Of a stretch of 64,000 nt of DNA, positions 8,002-16,949 are shown piece after piece. Source of the stretch: Phaeobacter sp. QD34_24. Its GTDB lineage: Bacteria; Pseudomonadota; Alphaproteobacteria; Rhodobacterales; Rhodobacteraceae. Each line of letters begins with the position of its first letter. Within the stretch, counting starts at the first letter, position 1. The notes under the pieces were generated by a model. That model saw only the letters and a list, made by a program, of their open reading frames with translations. It did no database searches and had not been told where the DNA came from. The stretch is from NCBI RefSeq assembly GCF_028890115.1, contig NZ_JARCJD010000004.1, forward strand, positions 1 through 64,000, in the 5' to 3' direction. A program made the position numbers and the translations under genes.

Positions 8002-9564
8002 ATGTCTTCTCATCGCTTTATGCGTCCCAGCCGCCGGGCCTTCCTGGCGGGCGGTACCGCTTTTGCCGCCGCGCTGGCGGCGCCTTCGATTTCCCGCGCC
8101 GGCGCGCGCCCGATCTTTACCCACGGTGTTCAGTCGGGTGACGTCAACACCATGTCCGGCATGATCTGGACCCGCACCGACCGCCCCGCGCGGGTGATGA
8201 TGGAAGTCTCCACCACCGAGAGCTTTGCCAATGCGCGCCAGCTGACGCCGATGAACGCGCTGCCCGGAAGCGATTTCGCGGTAAAGCGCATGGTGGACGG
8301 TCTGCCGTCCGATCAGGATATCTTCTACCGCTTCGTGGCGGCGGATCTGAACGACCTGCAGGCCACGTCAGAACCCATCGTCGGCCAGTTCCGCACCGCC
8401 CCCACCGCGCGCCGCGATGTGCGGTTTGCCTGGTCGGGCGACACCGCCGGTCAGGGCTGGGGCATCGATGACGAAGGCATGCGCACCTATGCCACCATGG
8501 CCCAGCACCGCCCCGATTTCTTCATCCACTCGGGCGACACCATCTATGCCGACGGCCCGATGAAGGATGAGGTCGAAAAGGACGGCAAGCTGATCTGGAA
8601 GAACGCCACCCTGATCGAGGAAAAGCGCAAAGTGGCCGAGACGCTGGACGAGTTCCGCGGCCAGTGGAAATACAACATGATGGACGAGCACGTGCGCGCG
8701 ATGAACGCGCTCTGCCCGACCTTCTTCCAGTGGGATGACCACGAGGTGGTGAACAACTGGTCGGATGCCAAGGACCTGAGCGGCGATGATCGCTACACCG
8801 AGAAGAACGTGCATGTGCTGGCGTCCCGGTCGGCGCAGGCCTTCCACGAGATGACCCCGATCAGCTACACCCCTGCCGAGCCGGGCCGGGTCTACCGCAA
8901 GATCGGCTATGGTCCGATGCTGGACGTCTTCTTCCTGGATCTGCGCAGCTACCGTGCGGGCAATAGCTTGGGCCTGCAGAACAACCCCGCCGATGAGGCC
9001 ACCACGCTTTTGGGTGCCGAGCAGATCGCATGGCTCAAGCGTGAGCTGGTGAAATCCACCGCCACCTGGAAGGTCATCGCCTGCGATATGCCGATCGGCC
9101 TTGTGGTCCGCGATGGCGAGCGGGTCGAGGCGATCTCGAACGGTGACAACGGTAGCGCCAAGGGCCGCGAATTCGAAATCGCCGACCTCTTGCGCTTCAT
9201 CAAGGCCGCGAAGATCGACAATACCGTCTGGTTCACCGCCGATGTGCACTACACCGCCGCGCATTACTACAACCCGGACAAGGCCGCCTTCCAGGATTTC
9301 GAACCGTTCTGGGAATTCGTCTCGGGCCCGCTCCATGCCGGCACCTTTGGCCCGAATGCGCTGGATGGCACCTTTGGCCCCGAGGTCAAGTTCGTGAAGG
9401 CCCCGAAAGAGGGCGAAGCCAACCTGCCGCCCTCCGAAGGGTTGCAGTTCTTCGGCCTGGTGGACATCGACGGTGCCACCCAGCAGATGACCGTGCGCCT
9501 GATGGACCGTGCCGATCAGGAGCTGTGGAAGATCACCCTGGATCCCAAGGGCACCCGCATCTGA
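8002..9564 (+). CDS. phoD: PhoD-family alkaline phosphatase/phosphodiesterase, Tat-exported
   Basis: The 520-residue protein begins with a twin-arginine signal (SRRAFLAGG then a hydrophobic Ala-rich stretch to about residue 32), so it should be exported folded to the periplasm. A PhoD N-terminal beta domain (THGVQSGDVNTMSGMIWTRT) precedes the metallophosphatase domain, with metal ligands in FAWSGDT, FIHSGDTIYADG, WDDHEVVNNW and TADVHYTAAHYY. PhoD enzymes release phosphate from mono- and diesters with Ca and Fe. The ATG at 8002 was chosen because it places the Tat motif near the N-terminus. I see no convincing Pho box upstream. Confidence 0.92.
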   Translation: MSSHRFMRPSRRAFLAGGTAFAAALAAPSISRAGARPIFTHGVQSGDVNTMSGMIWTRTDRPARVMMEVSTTESFANARQLTPMNALPGSDFAVKRMVDGLPSDQDIFYRFVAADLNDLQATSEPIVGQFRTAPTARRDVRFAWSGDTAGQGWGIDDEGMRTYATMAQHRPDFFIHSGDTIYADGPMKDEVEKDGKLIWKNATLIEEKRKVAETLDEFRGQWKYNMMDEHVRAMNALCPTFFQWDDHEVVNNWSDAKDLSGDDRYTEKNVHVLASRSAQAFHEMTPISYTPAEPGRVYRKIGYGPMLDVFFLDLRSYRAGNSLGLQNNPADEATTLLGAEQIAWLKRELVKSTATWKVIACDMPIGLVVRDGERVEAISNGDNGSAKGREFEIADLLRFIKAAKIDNTVWFTADVHYTAAHYYNPDKAAFQDFEPFWEFVSGPLHAGTFGPNALDGTFGPEVKFVKAPKEGEANLPPSEGLQFFGLVDIDGATQQMTVRLMDRADQELWKITLDPKGTRI

Positions 9565-9590
9565 CCCTTTGACCCGAGATCGAAATCAGC

Positions 9591-9620
9591 ATTGGCCTCG
9601 GCGTAACTGCCGGGGCCAAT
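9591..9620. terminator. Bidirectional hairpin between phoD and DMT permease
   Basis: ATTGGCC (9591-9597) pairs with GGCCAAT (9614-9620), extended by CGGC/GCCG (9599-9602 with 9609-9612). It lies between converging genes. There is no clear T-run, so its efficiency is uncertain. Confidence 0.5.
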
Positions 9621-9624
9621 TGCC

Positions 9625-10566
9625 TTACCCGCCCTTGGGGTCGGTGAGGGAGCGTGCCTTGCCGCGTTCCAGCCCCAGGCGGCTTTCGCGCCAGATCACC
9701 AGCGCGTTGCCCGCGATCACCAGCGTGGCCCCTGCCAGCATGACAAAGGTTGGCAGCTCGTCGAACCAGAAATATCCTAGCAGGATCGCGAAAATCATCG
9801 AGACATAGTCATAGGGCGCCAACATCGAGGCAGGCGCAAACCGGTAGGAGGAGGTCACAAGGATCTGCGCAATGCCACCCACCAGGCCGGCGCCGATCAG
9901 CATCGCCAGAACCTCGGCGCTGGGCATCACCCAGCCAAAGGGCAGCGTCAGCAGCGCCAGGGCCGAAGCGGTCAGCGAGAAGTAGAAGACGATGGCGGCG
10001 GTCGGCTCGGTCATCACCATGCGGCGCACGTGGATCTGCACGAACCCCCGCGCGATGGTCGCCCCCAGCACCAAGAGCGCGCCCAGCGTCGCCCCGTCCG
10101 ACAGATCCGCACCGGACCCAAGGCGCGGCCAGATCATGATCATCACCCCGACCAGGCCGATGGCGACAGCGGTGATGCGCACCAGGCGGATGGTCTCCCC
10201 CAAGAACATCGCCGCCAGGATCAGCGTGAAGATCGGCGTGGCATAGCCGATGGCGGTGACCTCTGGCAGCGGCAACAGACCGAGACCGAGGAAGGTCATC
10301 CCCATGGCCGAGGTTCCGACCAAGCCCCGCCAGACATGCACCATCGGGTTCTTCGTCTTCAGCCCTTCCCGCAGATCCCCGCGCAGGGCCAGCCAGACGA
10401 CAATGACGGGGATCGCAAAGAAGGAGCGGAAGAACACCGCCTCACCCGCCGGAACCTGCTCGGTTGCGGCTTTGATCAATGCTGACAGAATGGTGAACAA
10501 GCCGATCGCCGCCACCTTGAGCAGAATCGCCAGGATAGGTCGATGCGATGTTAAGGGTTTTGTCAT
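9625..10566 (-). CDS. DMT-superfamily (EamA) permease
   Basis: The 313-residue inner-membrane protein has about ten hydrophobic helices in two EamA repeats, the first from about 10 to 145 and the second from about 155 to 295. Typical family features are AVFFRSFFAIPVIVVWLAL in the second helix and the TPIFTLILAAMFLGE segment closing repeat one, with a matching APYDYVSMIFAILLGYFWF in repeat two. The ATG at 10566 is preferred over a longer upstream frame with no membrane character. It is divergent from matB. The substrate (amino acid, nucleoside or other metabolite) cannot be predicted. Confidence 0.88.
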   Translation of the reverse strand: MTKPLTSHRPILAILLKVAAIGLFTILSALIKAATEQVPAGEAVFFRSFFAIPVIVVWLALRGDLREGLKTKNPMVHVWRGLVGTSAMGMTFLGLGLLPLPEVTAIGYATPIFTLILAAMFLGETIRLVRITAVAIGLVGVMIMIWPRLGSGADLSDGATLGALLVLGATIARGFVQIHVRRMVMTEPTAAIVFYFSLTASALALLTLPFGWVMPSAEVLAMLIGAGLVGGIAQILVTSSYRFAPASMLAPYDYVSMIFAILLGYFWFDELPTFVMLAGATLVIAGNALVIWRESRLGLERGKARSLTDPKGG

Positions 10567-10662
10567 GGGCGGAAATCTGCGCCTGTGGGCGGCAAAGATC
10601 AATGGCTTGATTTCACGTCCCGCCTTGGCGCAGATAGCGGCATTTGATGAAGGATGCTGCCG

Positions 10663-12165
10663 ATGTATGACGCCAACCACCTGATTTCCCGTCTGCGCGC
10701 GGCCTCTATCAGCCATGAGACGCGCAATTTTGCCACCTTCCCGGCGCGGGCCAGCATGACCTTTGGCGAGCTGTTCGCAGGGGCCGAGCGCAACGCGGCG
10801 GCCTTGGTCGGGATGGGGGTCAAACCCGGTGACCGGGTGGCGGTGCAGGTGGAAAAGACCATCGAGGCGATCCAGCTTTATCTTGGCACGGTGATGGCGG
10901 GGGGCGTCTTCCTGCCCTTGAACACCGCCTATACCACCCCCGAGGTGGCCTATTTCCTGCGCGATGCCAACCCCCGCGTTCTGGTCTGCGATCCCGCCCG
11001 CGCCGATGACCTGGCCGAGGTGGCAGGCGATGCCCGCGCGGTGACGCTGGATGGCAAGGGCCTTGGCAGCCTGACCGATGCCGTCGTGGGGCGTGGCGGC
11101 TTTGATCCTGTGCCACGCGGGCCGGACGATCTGGCGGCGATCCTATATACCTCGGGCACCACGGGGCGCTCCAAGGGGGCGATGCTGAGCCACGCAAACC
11201 TTGCCTCCAATTCAGTGATGCTGCGCGATTACTGGCAGTTCACCGACCAGGACGTATTGATCCATGCGCTGCCGATCTTCCACACCCACGGGCTGTTCGT
11301 GGCGACTAATGTGGCCCTTTTGGCCGGGGCGCGGCTGGTGTTCCTGAAGGGCTTCAACGCTGACGAGATATTGGAGGCCATGCCACGCGCCACCGCACTG
11401 ATGGGGGTGCCGACCTTCTACACCCGTCTTCTGGCGGATCCGCGCCTGACGCGGGAGCGGGCCGAGAACATGCGCCTGTTCATCTCAGGCTCGGCGCCGC
11501 TTCTGGTGGATACGCATGAGGCTTGGGAGGACCGCACCGGCCACCGCATCCTCGAACGCTACGGCATGACCGAAACCAACATGAGCACCTCCAACCCCTA
11601 TGAGGGTGAACGCCGCGCGGGCACCGTGGGTTTTCCCCTGCCGGGGGTCGAGGCGCGGATCATGGCCGATGGCAAAGAGGTGGCACAGGGGGAGATCGGC
11701 GTCTTGCATGTGCGCGGGGCGAATGTGTTCCAAGGCTACTGGCAGATGCCGGAGAAGACCGCCGAGGAACTGCTGCCCGATGGCTGGTTCATCACCGGCG
11801 ACATGGCCCGGATGGACGAAGACGGTTATGTCACCATCGTGGGCCGGGAAAAGGATCTGGTGATCACCGGCGGCTTCAACGTCTACCCGAAAGAGGTGGA
11901 AGGCCTGATCGATGATCTGCCCGGCGTGCTGGAAAGTGCTGTGATCGGCGTGCCGCATCCCGATTTCGGCGAGGCGGTGGTGGCCGTGGTGGTTCCCACG
12001 GGCGAAGGCACCAGTGCCGAGGCTGTGAAGGCCGCACTGTCGGGTCAGCTGGCGAAGTTCAAGCAGCCCAAAGAGGTGATCCTGCTCGACGCCCTGCCGC
12101 GTAACACCATGGGAAAGGTGCAGAAAAAAGCCCTGCGCGAGGAATACGCCAGGCTGTTTGCCTGA
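10663..12165 (+). CDS. matB: Malonyl-CoA synthetase (malonate-CoA ligase)
   Basis: The 500-residue adenylate-forming ligase converts malonate, ATP and CoA into malonyl-CoA. MatB hallmarks are VAVQVEKTIEAI, PLNTAYTTPE, the P-loop YTSGTTGRSKGAM, IHALPIFHTHGLFVATN, ERYGMTETNMSTSNPYEG and the C-terminal catalytic Lys in NTMGKVQKKAL. These closely follow characterised rhizobial MatB. The ATG at 10663 is chosen since AAGGA lies eight bases upstream; the ATG at 10654 is in-frame but overlaps that site. No malonate decarboxylase or matA/matC lies beside it. Confidence 0.93.
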   Translation: MYDANHLISRLRAASISHETRNFATFPARASMTFGELFAGAERNAAALVGMGVKPGDRVAVQVEKTIEAIQLYLGTVMAGGVFLPLNTAYTTPEVAYFLRDANPRVLVCDPARADDLAEVAGDARAVTLDGKGLGSLTDAVVGRGGFDPVPRGPDDLAAILYTSGTTGRSKGAMLSHANLASNSVMLRDYWQFTDQDVLIHALPIFHTHGLFVATNVALLAGARLVFLKGFNADEILEAMPRATALMGVPTFYTRLLADPRLTRERAENMRLFISGSAPLLVDTHEAWEDRTGHRILERYGMTETNMSTSNPYEGERRAGTVGFPLPGVEARIMADGKEVAQGEIGVLHVRGANVFQGYWQMPEKTAEELLPDGWFITGDMARMDEDGYVTIVGREKDLVITGGFNVYPKEVEGLIDDLPGVLESAVIGVPHPDFGEAVVAVVVPTGEGTSAEAVKAALSGQLAKFKQPKEVILLDALPRNTMGKVQKKALREEYARLFA

Positions 12166-12206
12166 GAGGCCTATCCTTCTGACCGCCTGGGACAAAGGCC
12201 CGGGCA

Positions 12207-12237
12207 GCGCCCGAACCGCCCCCCACGGGGCGGGCGC
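12207..12237. terminator. Hairpin between matB and the metal exporter
   Basis: GCGCCC (12207-12212) pairs with GGGCGC (12232-12237), and inside it GCCCC pairs with GGGGC around CCAC, with a small bulge. It separates converging genes. The poly-T is lacking. Confidence 0.5.
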
Positions 12238-12269
12238 TTCACGCCCACCCCGCCGGTTCGTGCACTCCC

Positions 12270-12896
12270 CTAATGCTGATGCGCCAGATCCTCGCGGCGT
12301 TCCTGAATGGCCTGCACCAGGATCTGCCAGGCTGAATTCAGAAACAGCCCTGCCATGATCCCCGCGACGATCAGATCCGGCCAGCCGGTGGCGGTGCCCC
12401 AGACCCCCAGCGCCGCGATCATCACCGCCACATTGCCGATGGCATCATTGCGCGAACACAGCCAGACCGAGCGCACATTGGCATCCCCATCCTTGTAGGC
12501 GGCCAGAAGCAGCACCGAGGTCACATTCGCCGCCAGCGCCATGAACCCGATGACGCCCATCACCTCGGCCTGCGGAACGCCCAGCACAAAGACGTGGTAG
12601 AGGGTCGAGCCGAACACCCAGATCCCCATCAACAACAGGCTGATTCCCTTGGCCAGCGCCGCCAGCGCGCGAGTGCGCAGGCTGGCGCCGATGACCGCCA
12701 GCGAGATCCCGTAGGTCAGCGCATCACCGAGGAAATCCAGCGCGTCTGCCTTCAGCGCCTGACTGCCTGCCACCTGGCCCGCGCCCATCTCGACCGCAAA
12801 CATGCCCGCGTTGATCGCGATCACCACCCACAGGCGCCGTTTATAGGCCGCCGACATCCCATCAAACCGCGCCTCATGCCCGCAACATCCTGCCAT
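12270..12896 (-). CDS. Cation transporter, CDF-like, short form
   Basis: The 208-residue protein has about six membrane helices and an N-terminal Cys/His motif (GCCGHE). Acidic residues in ADALDFLGDALTY (helix 2) and the SRNDAIGN motif (helix 5) correspond to the metal-binding positions of cation diffusion facilitators, although the usual His is replaced. The C-terminal cytoplasmic domain of canonical CDF proteins is missing, and the C-terminus ends in a His-containing tail. Divergence from a Cys-rich MerR regulator with a classical MerR-type operator indicates heavy-metal efflux (Cd, Pb, Zn or Co are all possible). Confidence 0.82.
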   Translation of the reverse strand: MAGCCGHEARFDGMSAAYKRRLWVVIAINAGMFAVEMGAGQVAGSQALKADALDFLGDALTYGISLAVIGASLRTRALAALAKGISLLLMGIWVFGSTLYHVFVLGVPQAEVMGVIGFMALAANVTSVLLLAAYKDGDANVRSVWLCSRNDAIGNVAVMIAALGVWGTATGWPDLIVAGIMAGLFLNSAWQILVQAIQERREDLAHQH

Positions 12897-12936
12897 GACC
12901 CTTGTCCTTTGTTCCGATTCGAGGTCAACCTAATGG

Positions 12937-12951
12937 CTCTAGTCACTAGAG
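12937..12951 (-). promoter_or_regulatory. MerR-type operator in promoter of metal exporter
   Basis: CTCTAGTCACTAGAG is a perfect 7-base dyad around one central base. On the minus strand it sits between TTGAAC (-35) and TAGGTT (-10) with a 19-base spacer, the over-long spacing that MerR-family activators correct by DNA distortion. This places the metal-induced promoter toward the exporter at 12896. Confidence 0.75.
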
Positions 12952-12969
12952 GTTCAAGAGGGGTCCGCG

Positions 12970-13389
12970 ATGTTTTCCATTGGCGCGCTGTCCAAGGCCA
13001 CCGGGGTCAAGGTGCCCACCATCCGTTATTACGAGGAGATCGGCCTGTTACCGCCTGCCGGGCGCAACGCGGGCAACCAGCGCCGCTATGGGCAGGAGGG
13101 GCTGGAGGCGCTGGGCTTCATCAAGCACGCCCGCGACCTTGGCTTTGCGCTGGAGGACATCAAGGTGCTGATGGACCTCGATGGCGAACTTGGCACCGAT
13201 TGCGCCGAGGCCAACCGCATCGCATGCGCCCAGCTGGACCAGGTCCGTGCGCGCATTGCGAGGCTCGAGCAGCTTGCGACGGAGCTGGAGCGCATTGCCC
13301 ATCTCTGCGATGGTGGCAATGGAGGACAATGCAAGGTGCTGACGGCGCTCGGCGATCACAGCCAATGCGCCGCCGATCATGGGTCCTGA
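12970..13389 (+). CDS. MerR-family heavy-metal-responsive regulator (ZntR/CadR/PbrR-like)
   Basis: The 139-residue protein has an N-terminal MerR helix-turn-helix (FSIGALSKATGVKVPTIRYY, wing to about 75) and a long dimerisation helix (about 80-110). Cysteines C78, C113 and C121 match the metal-binding positions of CadR/ZntR-type sensors (start of the dimer helix and a C-terminal loop, here spaced C-x7-C). Extra cysteines are C86 and C133. It is divergent from the exporter with the operator between them, so it probably activates the exporter when it binds metal. The exact metal is not decided by sequence. Confidence 0.9.
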   Translation: MFSIGALSKATGVKVPTIRYYEEIGLLPPAGRNAGNQRRYGQEGLEALGFIKHARDLGFALEDIKVLMDLDGELGTDCAEANRIACAQLDQVRARIARLEQLATELERIAHLCDGGNGGQCKVLTALGDHSQCAADHGS

Positions 13390-13398
13390 GCCTAGGTT

Positions 13399-14433
13399 CT
13401 AGCCGGTGACCAATGCCCGCTGCGCGTCGTCTCCCATGGAGATCAGCAAGGGCGCCTCTGCCTGACGCGCCTTGAAGGCCTCCTTGCCTGTCATCCCCTG
13501 CCAGCCTGTGTGCACCAGCGATTGCGCGACGGCGCCGCCCAGGGTGGTGCCGGGGCCGGTGACGATGAACAGGTCCGGTGCGAATTCCAATGCCGCGTTT
13601 TGGATTGCGCGGGTGAAATCGTAGGCCTCCACCACCTGATGGCCGAGCGTGTAATCCCAAAGTGCCTGCGTATCGGTGGCGCCGGGCCACCAGACCTGTC
13701 CGCGCCCATCGATCAGGGGAACTTCGGGCTGGGTGAACATCTGCGCGTCCAGCCGTTTGCGTCCCTCGGCGGCGACGGGGGCTTGAAGGGCGGTGTGAAA
13801 GGCCGCGTGATTGGCAAGGCGCATGGGGAAACGCTCATCCACCACTGGCACGGCGGCTTCAAAGGCGGCAAGCCCAGCCTCATTTCCCGCCAAGACCAGC
13901 ATGCCGCCCAGATTGATCGACAGCGCCAGATCGTGACCCGCGCGGGCATTGATCTCTGCCACCTGCGCCAGCAGTGCAGCCTTGCGGGCGGGATCATCCT
14001 GCCAGTCACCGCCCGTGAAAGGGTAAACCAGCTGGCCGCCGATCAATTGCTCCTGCATCAGCGTGCCCATGGTGTTCACCACGGTGAAGCCATCGTCCGC
14101 GCTCAGCGCACCCGCAGCGGCAAGCGCGATATACCAGCCCATGGAGTTGCCGGTGACCGCGACCACCTCGATATCGCTCGCCAAGGACTGCGCATCGGCG
14201 AGGGATGCAGCATAGATCAGCGGCGAAGCGATATCTCCGCGCGAATACGTCGCGACCGAGAAACGCTCCGCCCCGTCCAGTGTGGTGACCTCCTCCTGAC
14301 CGGCGGCGGCGCGCAGGGCGTCAAAGCCCGCAAACAACGCCGCCTTGTTGCCGTGGTGGCGGTGCAGGTAGCCGAGTTCCGGTTTGTTATAGGTGCCCCG
14401 GCCGGGGCAGATCAGAACGGCGGTTCGGGTCAT
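13399..14433 (-). CDS. FabD-like acyltransferase lacking the malonyl-binding Arg
   Basis: The 344-residue protein has the acyltransferase fold of malonyl-CoA:ACP transacylase. The N-terminal PGRGTYN replaces PGQGSQ, the nucleophile is S97 in TGNSMGWYIAL, and a His is in NHAAFHT. Aligning VVNTMGTLMQEQ with the FabD segment VEMRGKFMQE puts Met122 at the position of the Arg that binds the malonyl carboxylate, so a non-carboxylated acyl group is more likely. It overlaps the fused E1 gene upstream by four bases, so the pair is co-translated. The donor, the acceptor and even transferase (versus hydrolase) activity are unproven. Confidence 0.7.
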   Translation of the reverse strand: MTRTAVLICPGRGTYNKPELGYLHRHHGNKAALFAGFDALRAAAGQEEVTTLDGAERFSVATYSRGDIASPLIYAASLADAQSLASDIEVVAVTGNSMGWYIALAAAGALSADDGFTVVNTMGTLMQEQLIGGQLVYPFTGGDWQDDPARKAALLAQVAEINARAGHDLALSINLGGMLVLAGNEAGLAAFEAAVPVVDERFPMRLANHAAFHTALQAPVAAEGRKRLDAQMFTQPEVPLIDGRGQVWWPGATDTQALWDYTLGHQVVEAYDFTRAIQNAALEFAPDLFIVTGPGTTLGGAVAQSLVHTGWQGMTGKEAFKARQAEAPLLISMGDDAQRALVTG

Positions 14434-16619
14434 TTGGCGCCTCCGGTCAGGTCAAGGGCGGCGGCCAGAATGCTCTCCTTCGAGGGCAGCGTCGCGGCAT
14501 AGGCAGGCCCGGTGGCGATAAAGCAATCGCCTGCAGCGTGGCGTGCGAGGGAGGTGACGCCTGCTTCGGTGAACAGCGCCATCAACCCTTCGGACTGGCT
14601 GCCGGTGGTGCGGCATTCATCGACGATCAGCACATGTTTGCAGCCCTTGGTGGCCTCAATCAGCGCCTCTGCCGGCAGCGGAGCCAGCCAGCGCAAATCG
14701 ACGATGCGCGTCTTGATGCCTTTTGCCTCCAGTTCGGCCTTGGCCTGCGTCGAAAGATAGCGCCCGTTGCCATAGGTCACGATGGCCAGATCGGTGCCGT
14801 CCCCGTGGACTCCGACCTCGCCGATCCCGATCCGCTGATCCGGGGCCGGGTAGCTCCGCATCCAGCCGCCGTCCTTGGCCTCATGCAGGTCGCGCATCGG
14901 ATAAAGCGCGATGGGTTCGACAAAGACCACCACCCGCTGCTCCTCGCGCGCCAATCGCACTGCTTCGCGCATCATCATCGCGGCCTCGGCCCCATCCGAC
15001 GGGCAGGCGATCACGATCCCCGGAATGTCGCGCAGCACCGCCAGCGAGTTGTCGTTGTGGAAATGGCCGCCAAAGCCTTTCTGATAGCCAAGCCCTGCAA
15101 TGCGCAGCACCATCGGGTTGGAGAACTGCCCGTTCGAGAAGAACGGCAGCGTCGCCGCCTCGCCGCGGATCTGGTCTTCGGCGTTGTGCAGATAGGCGAG
15201 GAACTGGATTTCCGGCATCGGCAGGAAGCCGTTGTGCCCCATGCCGATGGCGAGGCCCAGGATGGATTGTTCGTCCAGGAGCGTGTCGATCATCCGGTCG
15301 GGGCCGAACCGCTGGTGCAGCTTCTGCGTCACGCCATAGACACCGCCCTTGCGGCCCACGTCCTCGCCCATCATGACGATTTCGCCATGCTCCAGCATCA
15401 GGTCGGTCAGCGCCCAGTTGATCAGTCGGGACATCGGCTGAGGTTCTTCCATGGCGCGCATGTCGCTGCCAAAGGTCTCGGCACGTTTTTCTGGCGGCAC
15501 GCCATTGGTGGGCGCGCAGACCCGCGCGGGCGGGATCAGGCTGGCGGCCACATCGGCGCCGGTTTTCAGATGCGGGCGGGTGACCACCTCGGCCCTTATG
15601 CGTTCGACGCGGGCGCAGGTGTCATTGTAGATCTTCAGTGCTTCCTGCGGCTGAAGCGCGCCTGCCTCGGCCAGAAGGCGCACCGAATGGAGCAGGGGAT
15701 CGTTCGCCTCATCCGATTCAACTTCGGATTTCGACAGGTAGGTGGTGGGCACATCAGCGCCGGCATGGCCGTAAAGGCGCACGGTACGAAGGTGCAGGAA
15801 GGCGGGCTTGCGGCGGGTCCGCACATATTCGGCGGCTTCCAGCGCGGTGGCGTAGGCCTCAAAGATATCCAGCCCGTCGGTCTTGAAATACTTGATGCCG
15901 GGCCGCCCCGCCATCGAGGATTCGATCCAGCCGGTGGGCGTCTTGGTGGAAATTCCGATGCCGTTATCCTCGCAGACGAACAGGAGCGGAAGTGGGATCG
16001 ACTGCACCGAGGTCCAGCCTGCGGTGTTGATCGCGCCCTGCGCCGTGGAGTGGTTGGCCGAGGCATCGCCGAAGGAACACATGACGATGCTGTCATCGGC
16101 CAGGACCTGATGTTCGGGGCGATGGCGTTTGGCGGCGCCCACCGAATAGGCTGCCCCCACCGCCTTGGGCAGATGGCTGGCGATGGTGGAGGTTTGCGGC
16201 GGGATCATCAGCGCCTTCGATCCCAGCACCTTGTGCCGCCCGCCCGAAGTGGGATCCTCGGAGGAACAGGCAAAGGACAGCAGCATGTCCCAGGCAATGC
16301 GCTGCCCTGGCACCTGATCGGCGCGGGCAATTTGAAAGGCCGCATCGCGGTAATGCAGGAAGGCCATGTCATCGGCCCGCAGGGCACGGGCGACGGCGGC
16401 CATGCCCTCATGCCCCGAGGATCCGATTGTATAAAACCCCTCACCCGCCTTCTGCATGGCGCGGCTGGTCAGATCCAGCGCCCGGCTCAGCACCTGGGCG
16501 CGATAGACGGCGACGGCGGTATCGGCAGGCAGCCCCTTTCGTGGTGGGGCCCCGGTCGGCAGTTCTCCTGCCGTGACCCGGTCCAGAAAATTCTGATGCA
16601 CGATCTGGGCGCGATCCAT
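14430..16619 (-). CDS. Fused E1 alpha-beta TPP-dependent 2-oxoacid dehydrogenase-like protein
   Basis: The 729-residue protein joins an E1 alpha-like half (about 1-350) and an E1 beta-like half (about 390-729). The TPP motif is GDASANHSTAQG followed by CEDNGIGIST. The alpha half also has the SSGHEGMAAVARAL and YRD motifs. The beta half has MGEDVGRKGGVYGVT, and a C-terminal transketolase domain with VDLRWLAPLP. Families with this layout decarboxylate branched-chain or related 2-oxo acids and acylate a lipoyl E2. No E2 or E3 is adjacent; its only operon partner is the FabD-like gene. An AGAGGA site precedes the ATG. Substrate unknown. Confidence 0.82.
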   Translation of the reverse strand: MDRAQIVHQNFLDRVTAGELPTGAPPRKGLPADTAVAVYRAQVLSRALDLTSRAMQKAGEGFYTIGSSGHEGMAAVARALRADDMAFLHYRDAAFQIARADQVPGQRIAWDMLLSFACSSEDPTSGGRHKVLGSKALMIPPQTSTIASHLPKAVGAAYSVGAAKRHRPEHQVLADDSIVMCSFGDASANHSTAQGAINTAGWTSVQSIPLPLLFVCEDNGIGISTKTPTGWIESSMAGRPGIKYFKTDGLDIFEAYATALEAAEYVRTRRKPAFLHLRTVRLYGHAGADVPTTYLSKSEVESDEANDPLLHSVRLLAEAGALQPQEALKIYNDTCARVERIRAEVVTRPHLKTGADVAASLIPPARVCAPTNGVPPEKRAETFGSDMRAMEEPQPMSRLINWALTDLMLEHGEIVMMGEDVGRKGGVYGVTQKLHQRFGPDRMIDTLLDEQSILGLAIGMGHNGFLPMPEIQFLAYLHNAEDQIRGEAATLPFFSNGQFSNPMVLRIAGLGYQKGFGGHFHNDNSLAVLRDIPGIVIACPSDGAEAAMMMREAVRLAREEQRVVVFVEPIALYPMRDLHEAKDGGWMRSYPAPDQRIGIGEVGVHGDGTDLAIVTYGNGRYLSTQAKAELEAKGIKTRIVDLRWLAPLPAEALIEATKGCKHVLIVDECRTTGSQSEGLMALFTEAGVTSLARHAAGDCFIATGPAYAATLPSKESILAAALDLTGGAK

Positions 16620-16949
16620 CTGACGTCCTCTTTCCTTGTCCGTCTCACCTTGTCGTCGGGGTTATCTCCCAGATTGCGCGGGATTGCCAATGCCATTGCG
16701 CGGACAGCTCACGACAATGGCAAATAACGGTGCGGTAGTCGGCGCTGCACCCATGGGAAACCGACCACCTCGAGGGCGAAAACTACCGTGAATTATACAT
16801 GTCATGGGCTTTGTTTTTGCAAAAACCTTTGAGAAGCTCGCTTGAGCCAAGTCAAAGCCCAATACATTGATTTCGCCGAATGTGTCGGTCAAAACTAATG
16901 GAGCGCATCTTGGATGCTGCGCGTCCCCAGGCCCCGAAGAGGATTGAAT
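16620..16949. other. Divergent intergenic region without a gene
   Basis: This 330-base region separates the fused E1 (minus) from the RND fusion protein (plus). It is A+T-richer in its middle (about 16780-16900) and must contain both promoters, but no coding frame, RNA or clear operator could be recognised. An AGAGGA ribosome binding site lies just before 16950. Confidence 0.6.

Noticed and set aside
7927-8002. Possible Pho box upstream of phoD
   Set aside because: No pair of CTGTCAT-like half-sites at the right spacing could be found; CTGTC and GACAG are present but do not form the expected direct repeat.
12158-12358. Short frame after matB
   Set aside because: It overlaps a hairpin and the end of the converging exporter gene, has no ribosome binding site, and its composition is non-coding.
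13399-14433. Annotation as malonyl-CoA:ACP transacylase FabD
   Set aside because: The carboxylate-binding Arg position is Met and there is no fatty-acid synthesis context, so only the fold-level call was kept.
14538-16727. Plus-strand frame of 729 codons antisense to the fused E1
   Set aside because: The minus-strand frame has complete E1 alpha/beta motifs and a ribosome binding site; the opposite frame has none.
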